Shown here one piece after another: positions 10,301-18,479 of a stretch of DNA of 64,000 nt (its first letter is position 1; every line of letters begins with the position of its first letter). The position numbers were made by a program, and so were the translations under genes. A model generated the notes under the pieces. The model had not been told where the DNA came from. It did not search any database and saw only the letters and a program-made list of their open reading frames with translations. This DNA is from Acidobacteriota bacterium. Lineage in GTDB: Bacteria > Acidobacteriota > Blastocatellia > Pyrinomonadales > Pyrinomonadaceae. The DNA is taken from the NCBI GenBank assembly GCA_019639235.1, contig JAHBSG010000016.1, positions 1-64,000 on the forward strand, in the 5' to 3' direction.

Positions 10301-13189
10301 CTAAAACTTGAACCGAGCTCCGAGTTGTACCTGCCGCGGTTCGCCGAAGCCAGCCGTGACAGTTCCGTCAAAGTTGAATGTAAGCGGCCGCGGGAGGCTC
10401 CGCTGGTTGCGGTTGTTGAATAGGTTGAAAGCTTCGAAGATGCCCTCGAGCTCGAACCGTTCACCGAACTTGAATGCCTTCGACGCTCGGATATCGAACG
10501 TAAAGAACTCATTGTCGAGCCTCAAAGTGTTCCTCTCGATGATGTTCGGAAACGTTCCGCGGTTAACGACCGAGGTCGGCTGTGCGGAGCGATACTGAAC
10601 GATCGGCGAGAGATTGACCTCATACGGCAACAGGAACGTCGCGAAGGCATTGAACCTGTGCCGCTGATCGCGGTCGGACCAATTATACTCCGGCCCAAAG
10701 TCACGCGGGTCGGCGTAGCGGAATGTGAACGGATCGCGTTCGTTGTCGTCGTCCGATTTGTCGAACGAAAGAAGATAGTTCGCCTGGAACTGCCACCTGT
10801 TCGAGAACCGCTTGTTGAAGGTAAAGGTCACACCCTGATACAGCGATTTTGCCGAGCTTTCCGTCGAGCGGATCTCGCCAACGCCCGAACCATCCGGCCG
10901 TTCGAATATCGCAGTGCCGTTATAGAGCCGCGGATCATTGCGATTGACGAACCGCGTCAGCCGGGTCGATTTTGCGAGGTTGTAAGCAACGAGGATCGAC
11001 GTGTTCGCGTAAACCTCGCGTTCGATGCTTGCACTGTACTGTACGGTCCGCGGGTTCTTGAAATTGCGTTCAAAAACGGCAACTCCGGGATTGAAAGGTG
11101 TGAACCCTGCGGTCGGGACTATTCCGGGATAAACGGGACAGCCGTTAAGGCCGCCTGACGGGACCGCTTTGCTGCCGGAACAGAGGAAATTCGCAAAGAA
11201 GATGTTTCCGGCGATCGCACCGTCGGTGTTTCGCGGGCCGGCCACGACCAAGCCCGGAATGCGGGCGTAGTAGATGCCTGCGCCAAGCCGGATCGCCGTC
11301 TTGCCGTCATCGCCCGGCGACCAAGCGAGAGCTACACGCGGTGCGAAGCCGTCCGTGAAGTCCGGGATCGAACCATCGGACGGGAAACGAGGATCGTTCA
11401 CGAACTGCCCATACCGCGTATCCGACACATTGTTGATCGGATCGGGCTGATACTGAGCTTCCCAGCGGAACCCAAGATTGAGCGTCAGGTTTCGCCTGAC
11501 CTGCCAGTTGTCCTGGATGTAAAGGCCGGGCTCGATCGTCGTGTAAGCCTGCGTGCCGGCTTCCTCGACCGTCCGATTGCCGATCGGGGCAAACTGGAGA
11601 TAAAGCTGAAGGGCCGCCGGGCTGATACCGTCAATGTAGTCAACAAATCCGTCGATCGCATCCTCGATCGTCGGAGCGGCGAAGATATAGCGGCCGCGGG
11701 CAAATCCGATAAAGGTCTGCGAAACGCGGGTACGGTTCAGGTCAAATCCGAACTTGATCGCGTGGTTGCCGCGAACGACGGTAAAGTTGTCGGTGAACTG
11801 AAGCCGGACGTCGTCTGACGGAACCGGCAGGAAGAACGGACGGCCGAAGCGGTACGAGATCGAACCGTCAAAGGTGCCGATGGTAGTGTCCGGCAGGTCC
11901 GGCCCATCGTAGAAACGCGGACGTTCCTCTTTTGCCCACTGGAAGCGAAATTCGTTGAGCAGCGTCGGGCTGATCGTCGTTACGAGTTGAGCAATGAACG
12001 AATTCGAATTGTTCGTCTCGCGTCCGTTTGCCGAGGTTCCCCAGGTCGGGACGTCAAAGGTGCCGTTTACCTGTTCAGCCCGGCTGTAGTTGTGCCGCAG
12101 CGTCAAGAGATTCTTGCTGTTAACGTTGATATCGACCTTGCCGAGAAGCACGTCAGCATCATTCGAGCGGTTAATTATGCCCTGCTCGCCGGGCGAGTTG
12201 AACCGCGTCGCGAAGATATTGACCAACAACGGATCGATGAAATTCGGCTTGCTGCTCTCGCCGTCGTTTCGTTCATAGGCGACGAAGAAGAACGCCTTGT
12301 CGCGCTTGATCGGCCCGCCGATGTTGCCGCCAAACTGGTAGTTCGTGAAATCCTCGACCGGCAGCCCGGCATCGACCGCATCCGGATTCTGGCTTGAAAG
12401 GTTCTGGTTGCGGAAGAACAGGAATGCCGCACCGGAAACTTCGTTGGTTCCGGACTTCGTCACAACGTTGATGAAGCCGCCCGAGCTTCGCCCGAATTCG
12501 GCCGAGGCGCCGACCGGAACTACCTGAAATTCTTTGACCGATTCAAGGCTGATCGTGAACGCCGGCCGCTGGCCGCCACGCTGCTCGCCAAAGAACGGGT
12601 TATTTGCGTCCGAACCGTCGATCGAGACGTTGTTTTGAATGCCTTTCTGTCCATTGATGGTGATCTCGTCACCGTCCGGGCCCTGAACGATCGAAACGCC
12701 CGGTGTAAGCAAAGCAAACCGCGAAAAATCGCGGCGGTTGATCGGGAGATTTTCGACCGAACGCTGATTGAGCTGGGTCGAAAGTTCCGTCCGGGCGATC
12801 TCGACGCTTTCAGACTCGGCGGAAACATCGACAGTTTCCTCGGTCTGCCCGACCTTGAGTTCGATGCGGAGGTTAAGGGTCTGGCCGATATTTACCTCGA
12901 CGTTCTCAAGGATCGAGCGGCCGAATCCGCTCGCACTCGTGGCCACCTGATATCGGCCGAGCGGGAGCAGAGGAGCAGTGAAAAACCCATCCGAATTCGA
13001 ACTGACCGAGCGTTCGAACCCGGTGGCTGAATTCTTGAGCGTGATGACGGCTCCGGGAACGGCAGCGCCATTCGGGTCAAGGACGGTACCCTGAATCGTA
13101 CCGGTGGTTGCTTGTGATTGAGCGAGGGCCGTAATGGTGAGGCAGGCCGCGAGAAAAATAATCGAAAGTGTTCGTCTGATTGTGATCAT
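10301..13189 (-). CDS. Oar-like TonB-dependent outer-membrane receptor
   Basis: A 962-residue outer-membrane protein. It has a signal peptide (cleavage near ALA-Q). A carboxypeptidase-regulatory-like domain at about 28-110 includes GTIQGTVLDPNGAAVPGAVITLKN in two parts and GFFTAPLLPLGRYQVATSASGF. A plug at about 125-260 includes RRDFSRFALLTPGV, NGQKGIQNNVSIDGSD, and FGRSSGGFINVVTKSGTNE. The remainder is a long beta-barrel ending in the aromatic VQLGARFKF strand typical of barrel C-termini. This Oar/SusC-like architecture is abundant in Acidobacteriota and is usually linked to uptake of oligosaccharides or peptides. No SusD-like partner is visible. Substrate unknown. Confidence 0.9.
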   Translation of the reverse strand: MITIRRTLSIIFLAACLTITALAQSQATTGTIQGTVLDPNGAAVPGAVITLKNSATGFERSVSSNSDGFFTAPLLPLGRYQVATSASGFGRSILENVEVNIGQTLNLRIELKVGQTEETVDVSAESESVEIARTELSTQLNQRSVENLPINRRDFSRFALLTPGVSIVQGPDGDEITINGQKGIQNNVSIDGSDANNPFFGEQRGGQRPAFTISLESVKEFQVVPVGASAEFGRSSGGFINVVTKSGTNEVSGAAFLFFRNQNLSSQNPDAVDAGLPVEDFTNYQFGGNIGGPIKRDKAFFFVAYERNDGESSKPNFIDPLLVNIFATRFNSPGEQGIINRSNDADVLLGKVDINVNSKNLLTLRHNYSRAEQVNGTFDVPTWGTSANGRETNNSNSFIAQLVTTISPTLLNEFRFQWAKEERPRFYDGPDLPDTTIGTFDGSISYRFGRPFFLPVPSDDVRLQFTDNFTVVRGNHAIKFGFDLNRTRVSQTFIGFARGRYIFAAPTIEDAIDGFVDYIDGISPAALQLYLQFAPIGNRTVEEAGTQAYTTIEPGLYIQDNWQVRRNLTLNLGFRWEAQYQPDPINNVSDTRYGQFVNDPRFPSDGSIPDFTDGFAPRVALAWSPGDDGKTAIRLGAGIYYARIPGLVVAGPRNTDGAIAGNIFFANFLCSGSKAVPSGGLNGCPVYPGIVPTAGFTPFNPGVAVFERNFKNPRTVQYSASIEREVYANTSILVAYNLAKSTRLTRFVNRNDPRLYNGTAIFERPDGSGVGEIRSTESSAKSLYQGVTFTFNKRFSNRWQFQANYLLSFDKSDDDNERDPFTFRYADPRDFGPEYNWSDRDQRHRFNAFATFLLPYEVNLSPIVQYRSAQPTSVVNRGTFPNIIERNTLRLDNEFFTFDIRASKAFKFGERFELEGIFEAFNLFNNRNQRSLPRPLTFNFDGTVTAGFGEPRQVQLGARFKF

Positions 13190-13475
13190 TTGTTGTCCTC
13201 GCGAAGCGGCCGGGATGCAGGAAAGCCGCCCGGTCGGATCGATCGTGTGAATTTCTTTGCCGGCATTCTTCGGCGTCGGCGACCGTTAACAGTTTTGTAA
13301 TCCGCGCGATTATATGCCTCTATGGTTATGGAAACAATCGCCGGGATGTTAAATCTTCAGGCTCTGGTTCATGTGCTGGAAAAGCAGGTGAAAACGGCGG
13401 TTTATGGTATTATTTTCCCGTCTCCCCGTTCATGGGCAAGCCCCGTTCGATCCCGGTTTTCGGAGGAAAAATCGT

Positions 13476-13700
13476 ATGCTCGCAAAGGTCGTCATCGTTC
13501 TAGGTGTACTTGGTGTCTTGCTCGGGTTCGGCGTTGCCGTGGTCTCGGCTCTTCTGCCGGAGCTTACGAGCGGGCGAGTGAATTGGGAAGAGGCAGCACT
13601 CGGGATAATCCCCGGCGTGCTGGTGCTTTTAGTCTCCTTCTTTATCTTGGTGATCGGTGTCGTACTGCTGGTCGTCGGGAAAAAGAAGAAACAACCGTAG
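13476..13700 (+). CDS. Small two-helix membrane protein
   Basis: A 74-residue protein with two hydrophobic helices (VVIVLGVLGVLLGFGVAVVSALL and IIPGVLVLLVSFFILVIGVVLLVVG) and a lysine-rich C-terminal tail (KKKKQP). GGAGGA ends 7 nt before the ATG, a strong ribosome-binding site that fixes the start. A TATTAT -10-like box lies about 65 nt upstream. The function is unknown, and the size and tail resemble small stress or envelope proteins. It lies 18 nt upstream of the interrupted gene at 13719. Confidence 0.6.
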   Translation: MLAKVVIVLGVLGVLLGFGVAVVSALLPELTSGRVNWEEAALGIIPGVLVLLVSFFILVIGVVLLVVGKKKKQP

Positions 13701-13718
13701 AAAAACAAGGAGGAAAGA

Positions 13719-14366
13719 GTGAAATTTGTAAGACCTGTAATTAGCGTTCTGGCAATTCTTTTTGCATTTGCGGCTTTTTCGGCTGAGGCCAACGCACAGC
13801 CGACGGATGCGCAGATCAAGCGCGACATCTCCGGGCCGAAGACCATTTCGGTGACATTTCGAGGCCCGGGCAAACGGGAATGGAGTTCGACTTACAGCAA
13901 ATATATTTGGTAGCGGAACTTCACCGCCAAAGTTCGAACGGATGATCCAAAGGTGAACGTGATAGTCACCGGAACCGCTTCCTATGATATCGTCGGCAGC
14001 CGCTACACTTTCTGGCGGACCTTTATCACCTCGAACGAATATGAAGGCATACCGAACCCTACAAATGCGGATGTGAACGCGTTGCTCGAAAAATTTGGGC
14101 TTGAGAAATTCATGGGGAATTATCGGTATAACCGTGTGATCGGCACGGTGGAATCGATCGGGCTTTCCGAGACGCCCAATTTCGTTTGGCATAACCCGAA
14201 CTCGGTTTCGTTCAATGTGACGGCCATCTATCGGGAACGAACAAATGACGTCGGCGGCAATGAGCGTATCTCTCAGGTCTTTGAGATCCGGCTTTATCGC
14301 ACTGCGGTCGGAGCCGAATGGAACAACATGATCTCGACCGCCCGCGATCGGACGGTGCTTAAGTAG
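13719..14366 (+). pseudogene. Secreted protein gene interrupted by in-frame TAG
   Basis: A GTG start with an excellent AGGAGGAAAGA ribosome site opens a 64-residue exported product (signal peptide through AEANA-Q), which stops at TAG (13911-13913). The same frame continues without another stop for 150 codons to 14366. It contains YDIVGSRYTFWRTFITSNEYEGIPN and FEIRLYRTAVGAEWNNMIS, with normal codon use for this window. TGG to TAG (reading IWWRNF) would restore a 215-codon gene. I see no sign of pyrrolysine or stop-codon recoding here, so a nonsense mutation or sequencing error is likelier. The family is not recognised. Confidence 0.65.
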
Positions 14367-14389
14367 CCCGATCCCGCAAACAAGCGATC

Positions 14390-14419
14390 AGCCGGCCCGA
14401 GTCAATGGCCGGCTTTTTC
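14390..14419 (+). terminator. Rho-independent terminator
   Basis: AGCCGGCC, a loop CGAGTCAAT, then GGCCGGCT followed by TTTTC. It ends the plus-strand transcript carrying the interrupted gene. Confidence 0.85.
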
Positions 14420-14502
14420 TATTCCGGGACGCTGAATAATGAAAAGCCGCCCGAAATTCGGTATATTCATAGATTCGGCTGAGAGATCGCCGACCGTAGG
14501 CA

Positions 14503-15579
14503 ATGAAGCCCTTTTTTGTCAGAGACATCGCGATCGACCCGCCGCTTATCCTTTCACCGATGGCGGGTGTGACGGACTACGTCTTCCGGCGGCTGATCAA
14601 ACGGCGCGGCGGCGTTGGGCTTGTCGTCTCTGAGTTCATCTCGGTCGAGGGTCTGACCCGCGGAAATCCCAAATCAAAGCGGCAGATGCGGTTCGACGAG
14701 GAAGAGCGGCCGTTCGCAGTTCAGATCTTTGGCGGCCGGCCGGAGCGGATGGCGATGGGGGCCGAAATGGCCGAAGAGGTCGGTGCGGACATTCTGGATG
14801 TGAACTGCGGTTGCCCGGCGCCGAAGGTCGTAAAGAACGGCGGCGGCTCCGGACTGCTTCGCGAACCCGACCGGCTTGAGGAAATACTAAAGGCGATCAA
14901 GCGGGCGATCTCGATACCGCTGACGCTCAAACTTCGGACCGGCTATTCCGATTCGAGCATCAACGTCGTCGATGTTGCGAAAATGGCGGAGCAATGCGGG
15001 GTTGAGCATATTCAGGTCCACGGCCGGACCCGCGAACAGGGCTACAAGGGCCTCGCCAATTGGGAACTGATCCGCCAGGTCAAGGAAGCGGTCTCGATCC
15101 CGGTCTCAGGCAACGGCGACATCACATCCATCGAATACGGAATGGAAAAATGGCGTGAATCGGGCGTCAACGGCATCCTGATCGGCCGCGGTGCGATGCA
15201 GAACCCCTGGATCTTTCGTCAGTTTGAGGACGTGCTTGCCGGCCGCGAGCCGTATCGGCCCGATCTTGCGGAAAAGAAGGCCGTTCTGCTTGAGTTCTTT
15301 GAAATGTGCCTCGGCGAGATGCCGGAAATTGTTGCCCTCGGCAAGATGAAACAGCTTGCGGGCCAATTTACCAAAGGGCTGCCGGGCGGAGCCGCGTTCA
15401 GGCAAACGCTTTATCATTCGCATTCCGAGCAGGAGATACTCGACAATATCTCCACGTATTTCGAGAGTATCGAAAAAAGAAACCTTTTTGACGATTCTTG
15501 CGTCAAAGACAGTGATCTTGAGATCACGTCTTGCGAGGCCTTTTCGAGCGAAACCCGCTCGGAGGCCGTCGGTGTATAG
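14503..15579 (+). CDS. dusB: tRNA-dihydrouridine synthase (DusB type)
   Basis: A 358-residue FMN enzyme that reduces uridine to dihydrouridine in the tRNA D-loop, using NADPH. A TIM barrel fills about 1-245: LSPMAGVTDYVFRRL (flavin binding), FAVQIFGG, DVNCGCPAPKVVKNGGGSGLL (the family signature with catalytic Cys in CGCPAPK), LKLRTGY, IQVHGRTREQGYKG, SGNGDI, and ILIGRGAMQNPWIF. A helical C-terminal domain follows, with about 30 extra residues rich in Ser/Asp/Glu at the very end. It is monocistronic: a terminator precedes it and a secreted-protein gene with its own RBS follows at 15604. DusB is the bacterial subfamily it resembles most. Confidence 0.94.
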   Translation: MKPFFVRDIAIDPPLILSPMAGVTDYVFRRLIKRRGGVGLVVSEFISVEGLTRGNPKSKRQMRFDEEERPFAVQIFGGRPERMAMGAEMAEEVGADILDVNCGCPAPKVVKNGGGSGLLREPDRLEEILKAIKRAISIPLTLKLRTGYSDSSINVVDVAKMAEQCGVEHIQVHGRTREQGYKGLANWELIRQVKEAVSIPVSGNGDITSIEYGMEKWRESGVNGILIGRGAMQNPWIFRQFEDVLAGREPYRPDLAEKKAVLLEFFEMCLGEMPEIVALGKMKQLAGQFTKGLPGGAAFRQTLYHSHSEQEILDNISTYFESIEKRNLFDDSCVKDSDLEITSCEAFSSETRSEAVGV

Positions 15580-15603
15580 AACGAACACTACCCGGAGAAA
15601 AAA

Positions 15604-16449
15604 ATGAAGAGATTTATGCAGAAAGCGGGCATTTCCCTTGCCCTCGTTACGTTGTTTGCGGCATCGCTATTTGGCCAGAAAATGACGGCCGAGCAGATCA
15701 TTGCCAAGCATCTCGATTCGATCGGCACGGCCGAGGCCCGAGGAGCGATCAAAGATATGGTCGCCCGCGGGAATGTTGCTTATACGGCCCTGCGTTCGGG
15801 CGGTGCCGGCGGCGACGGTGCATTTGTGATCGCTTCTGAAGGCGACAAGTCGCTGCTCGGGATGACTTTTCGAACACCGGACTATCCCGGCGAAACGTTC
15901 ATCTTTGATGGCAACAAGACCAAGATTGCTTTCGCTGTTAGCAATACGCGATCATTTTTAGGGGACTATTTGTTCAAGTATGACAACATCGTTAAAGAAG
16001 GCCTTCTCGGCGGCACTTTGATTCGAGGTTGGCGAATGCATAATGCCACCGGAACAAACGCCAGGATAAGGACATCCGGCAAGAAAAAGATAGAGGGCGT
16101 TGAGACGCTTGTGCTCGAATACAATCCGAGGAGAGGTTCGGACGTGACCATAAAGTTGTACTTCGATGCCACGACCTTCCGGCACGTCCGAACAGAGTAT
16201 AATGCCATCATTCCGGCACAGCAGGGGCCGACCGTTGATACTTCATCGCAACGACGAGAGACCAGGGAGACCCTTGTCGAGGATTTTGGCGATTACAAGG
16301 AAGTGAATGGACTTACGCTGCCGCACAGCTACAAGATGTATCTTCGATTGGATAGTGAGCGAGGGACGCGGGAATATGAGTTCAAATCGACCTTCAGAGA
16401 GTTCTTCTTTAATCAAGGGCTGGATCCGAATTCGTTCAGCGTGAACTAG
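15604..16449 (+). CDS. Secreted LolA-like protein
   Basis: A 281-residue exported protein; the signal peptide ends near LFG-Q. Its first mature segment, MTAEQIIAKHLDSIGTAEARGAIKDMVARGNV, is a common opening of acidobacterial outer-membrane lipoprotein-sorting-like proteins. The body alternates strands (GMTFRTPDYPGETFIFDGNK, LVLEYNPRRGSDVTIKLYFD, VEDFGDYKEVNGLTLPHSYKMYL) and ends with a Phe-rich strand (REFFFNQGLDPNSFSV). GGAG at 15594-15597 serves the ATG. It probably binds a hydrophobic ligand in the periplasm, inferred from fold resemblance only. Confidence 0.7.
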   Translation: MKRFMQKAGISLALVTLFAASLFGQKMTAEQIIAKHLDSIGTAEARGAIKDMVARGNVAYTALRSGGAGGDGAFVIASEGDKSLLGMTFRTPDYPGETFIFDGNKTKIAFAVSNTRSFLGDYLFKYDNIVKEGLLGGTLIRGWRMHNATGTNARIRTSGKKKIEGVETLVLEYNPRRGSDVTIKLYFDATTFRHVRTEYNAIIPAQQGPTVDTSSQRRETRETLVEDFGDYKEVNGLTLPHSYKMYLRLDSERGTREYEFKSTFREFFFNQGLDPNSFSVN

Positions 16450-16468
16450 ACCGGTCTCTAAATAGACA

Positions 16469-16930
16469 ATGACGAGGATATCGATCCTGATAATCGTTGC
16501 GGCGGCGTTCGGCGCTTTACTGACGCCGCCCACTTTTGCTCAGCGGCCATCGCGGACGCCTGCCGCTGCCGTTGCCGCCGCCGATATTTCCGCGACCCCG
16601 GCATTTGCCGAGGTGCTTCTTCGGAAGGTTGAGCTTGAGGCTGAACTCGAAGGGCTCTTGATCGAATACACCGACGAGTTTCCGCGGGTCGTAAATCTAA
16701 AACACGAGGTCGGGCTGCTGAATGCGGAGATCGAAAATCTTCGTAAGGTTCCCGCCGAACAATCCGGGAAATTAACGCTGGCTTTGGGGAAATTGCTGGT
16801 CAAGCGGGCCGAGCTTTCGACCGATCTCTGGGTGCTGCTGAAGACCTACAAAGAAGAGCATCCGGATGTGAAACGGGCCAAACGCCGTGTTGAGATCTAT
16901 TCGAACGCGATAACGGCCATACTAAAGTAG
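16469..16930 (+). CDS. Secreted coiled-coil protein with Wzz/GumC-like segment
   Basis: A 153-residue exported protein with a signal peptide to about residue 24 (TFA-Q) and an Ala/Pro linker. Residues about 50-153 are then helical. EYTDEFPRVVNLKHEVGLLNAEI and TYKEEHPDVKRAKRRVEIY closely repeat the (Y/T)xxxHPxVxxxxxxI pattern found in the periplasmic coiled coil of polysaccharide chain-length regulators (Wzz/GumC). It has no flanking transmembrane helix or kinase domain, so it is a stand-alone soluble version. Role unknown. Its 3' end overlaps the convergent S4-domain gene by 9 nt. Confidence 0.6.
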   Translation: MTRISILIIVAAAFGALLTPPTFAQRPSRTPAAAVAAADISATPAFAEVLLRKVELEAELEGLLIEYTDEFPRVVNLKHEVGLLNAEIENLRKVPAEQSGKLTLALGKLLVKRAELSTDLWVLLKTYKEEHPDVKRAKRRVEIYSNAITAILK

Positions 16931-17197
16931 TTCGTCGTCGCCTGATGTTTCGCGGATCACCGAGTAGAGGGCCGAGGCGTCTGCTTTTGCCACCTGCTTT
17001 GTTGAAGGCAGAGCGGCCACTTCAACCTCGATCCGAGCGTTGGTGCGGATAACGGTTATGCGGTCGCCAATGCGGATGTCTTTTCCGGGCTTCGTCGTCA
17101 GGTCGTTGACGAGTATCTTACCCGCCTCGCAGAGCTCTTTCACCAGCGGCCGGCGCAGCACCAACCGACTTGCTTTCAGGTAAACATCAAGCCTCAT
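16922..17197 (-). CDS. S4-domain RNA-binding protein (RqcP/Hsp15-like)
   Basis: A 91-residue protein. Residues 1-60 are an S4 domain: MRLDVYLKASRLVLRRPLVKELCEAGKILVN, then KPGKDIRIGDRITV. The KASRLVKRRxxAxxxxxxGxxxVNG pattern is typical of the small RqcP (YabO)/Hsp15 group, which binds 50S-tRNA complexes in ribosome rescue. The short acidic tail (SGDDELL) is unremarkable. A terminator hairpin lies between it and the upstream isomerase gene, so it probably has its own promoter or depends on read-through. It could also be a generic rRNA-binding S4 protein. Confidence 0.82.
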   Translation of the reverse strand: MRLDVYLKASRLVLRRPLVKELCEAGKILVNDLTTKPGKDIRIGDRITVIRTNARIEVEVAALPSTKQVAKADASALYSVIRETSGDDELL

Positions 17198-17200
17198 AAC

Positions 17201-17228
17201 AAAAAATAAGGGCGTCCAAAAGGACGCC
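17201..17228 (-). terminator. Rho-independent terminator
   Basis: On the minus strand GGCGTCC, loop TTTT, GGACGCC is followed by CTTATTTTTT. It ends the isomerase transcript just before the S4-domain gene. Confidence 0.8.
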
Positions 17229-17254
17229 GCTATTGTAACAGGTGAAGTAGAATC

Positions 17255-18325
17255 CTATTGATTGTCCGACTTCGTGTTCGAGCGTTCCTCGGCGAAGAGG
17301 ATCGGAGCCACCTCGGGCCGGTACGAATCGTTGATCTTGATGTAGGCCTCTTCGCGGAGCTTTGCATAAAACTTCTTGTTCGCTTCGGGAAGCTTTTCCT
17401 GCATCATCGCCAGACGAACCGCATTCTCATCGAAGCGGCTCTCATTGCTCGCAGCCGAGCGGGCGTCGATCTTAAGAATGACAACTCCGATCTGGTCGAT
17501 CTCGATAGGGTCAGTGTATTCACCGACCTTCTTGCCGGCGATCGCCTTGGCGAATTTCTCATCAAGCTCTTTTACATCATATTCCTCGAGCTTTCCGCCG
17601 CTGGCTGCAGCGTTTGGCCTGTCCGACGTCTCGGCAACAAGCTTGAGGAAATCTGCACCGCCGCGGAGCTGCTGGACGATATCGGTCGCTCTTTGCCGAA
17701 CCGAACCCTCCGAGCGGCCGGCGAAGCCAAGAAATATCTCGCTGAGCGTTACCGTCTCGGGCTTCGAGAAACGTTCCTTGTTCTTGTTGAAATATTCCTG
17801 AAGTTCCCGCGGGGTCGCTTCCCAATATACCTTTCGCTGAACGTCCTGCTGGATAACGAACTCGCGGGTGATCTGCCGCCGCCACATCTCGCGGATCTCG
17901 TCCGGGTCAACGTTGTTCTTCCGCATTTCGGCAAAAAGAGCGTCGAGCGTTTTCAGCTTGTTCTGCTCCATCACCTGGAGAAAACGCTGGTTTACCGATT
18001 GGTCGACCTCGCGGTCGATGTTAAGTTCCTTGCCGCGTTGGAGGATAAGTTCTTCGTTTATCAGGCTCGCGATCAGCTCACCCTTCTTGCCGGAAAGTTC
18101 CTGTTCGGCAGCTTCGCGGGTCTTGCCTTGTTCAACTCCGGCCTCGACCAGAGATTTCATCTCGCGTTTTACCCGCGAGAGCGTGATGACGCCGTCATTT
18201 ACCTGTGCGATGACCTCATCGACCACGCGTTCTTCGGTTTCCTGGGCAACTGCCGAACCGGCGGCCGCGAACATTACGAATGCTGCTAATACTGCGGAAA
18301 GAAATCGGTTCATTTTGTTTTTCAT
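17255..18325 (-). CDS. Periplasmic peptidyl-prolyl isomerase (SurA/PrsA type)
   Basis: About 356 residues. The reading frame is open to 18505, but the signal peptide (MNRFLSAVLAAFVMFAAAGSAVA-Q) starts near 18325 or 18313, so I use the ATG at 18325. SurA-N-like chaperone helices fill about 30-200 (VIAQVNDGVITLSRVKREM, then LINEELILQRGKELNI). A parvulin (PpiC) domain follows at about 215-320: TVTLSEIFLGF, ADFLKLVAETSDRPNAAASGG, and VGEYTDPIEIDQIGVVILKI. It should help fold outer-membrane proteins, fitting the many barrels in this window. It lies about 150 nt downstream of mfd on the same strand, and a terminator follows. Confidence 0.88.
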   Translation of the reverse strand: MKNKMNRFLSAVLAAFVMFAAAGSAVAQETEERVVDEVIAQVNDGVITLSRVKREMKSLVEAGVEQGKTREAAEQELSGKKGELIASLINEELILQRGKELNIDREVDQSVNQRFLQVMEQNKLKTLDALFAEMRKNNVDPDEIREMWRRQITREFVIQQDVQRKVYWEATPRELQEYFNKNKERFSKPETVTLSEIFLGFAGRSEGSVRQRATDIVQQLRGGADFLKLVAETSDRPNAAASGGKLEEYDVKELDEKFAKAIAGKKVGEYTDPIEIDQIGVVILKIDARSAASNESRFDENAVRLAMMQEKLPEANKKFYAKLREEAYIKINDSYRPEVAPILFAEERSNTKSDNQ

Positions 18326-18479
18326 TGCTCGAAAATGGACTTTTTCGCCGTTTGACGGGTTTTGATGCGATAAACCTCCTCCGGGTTTGTCCCGGAGAGT
18401 TCCGTCGATCGAGAAAAAGCCGTTCAAAACCCTAGATAATACCATTTCTTTTGCGGATTTTCCGATTCCCCGCAATGGT

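Noticed and set aside
13911-13913. Pyrrolysine or selenocysteine-like recoding at the TAG codon
   Set aside because: TAG is not the selenocysteine codon, no structured element is obvious after it, and no pyl genes are in the window. A simple TGG to TAG change is enough.
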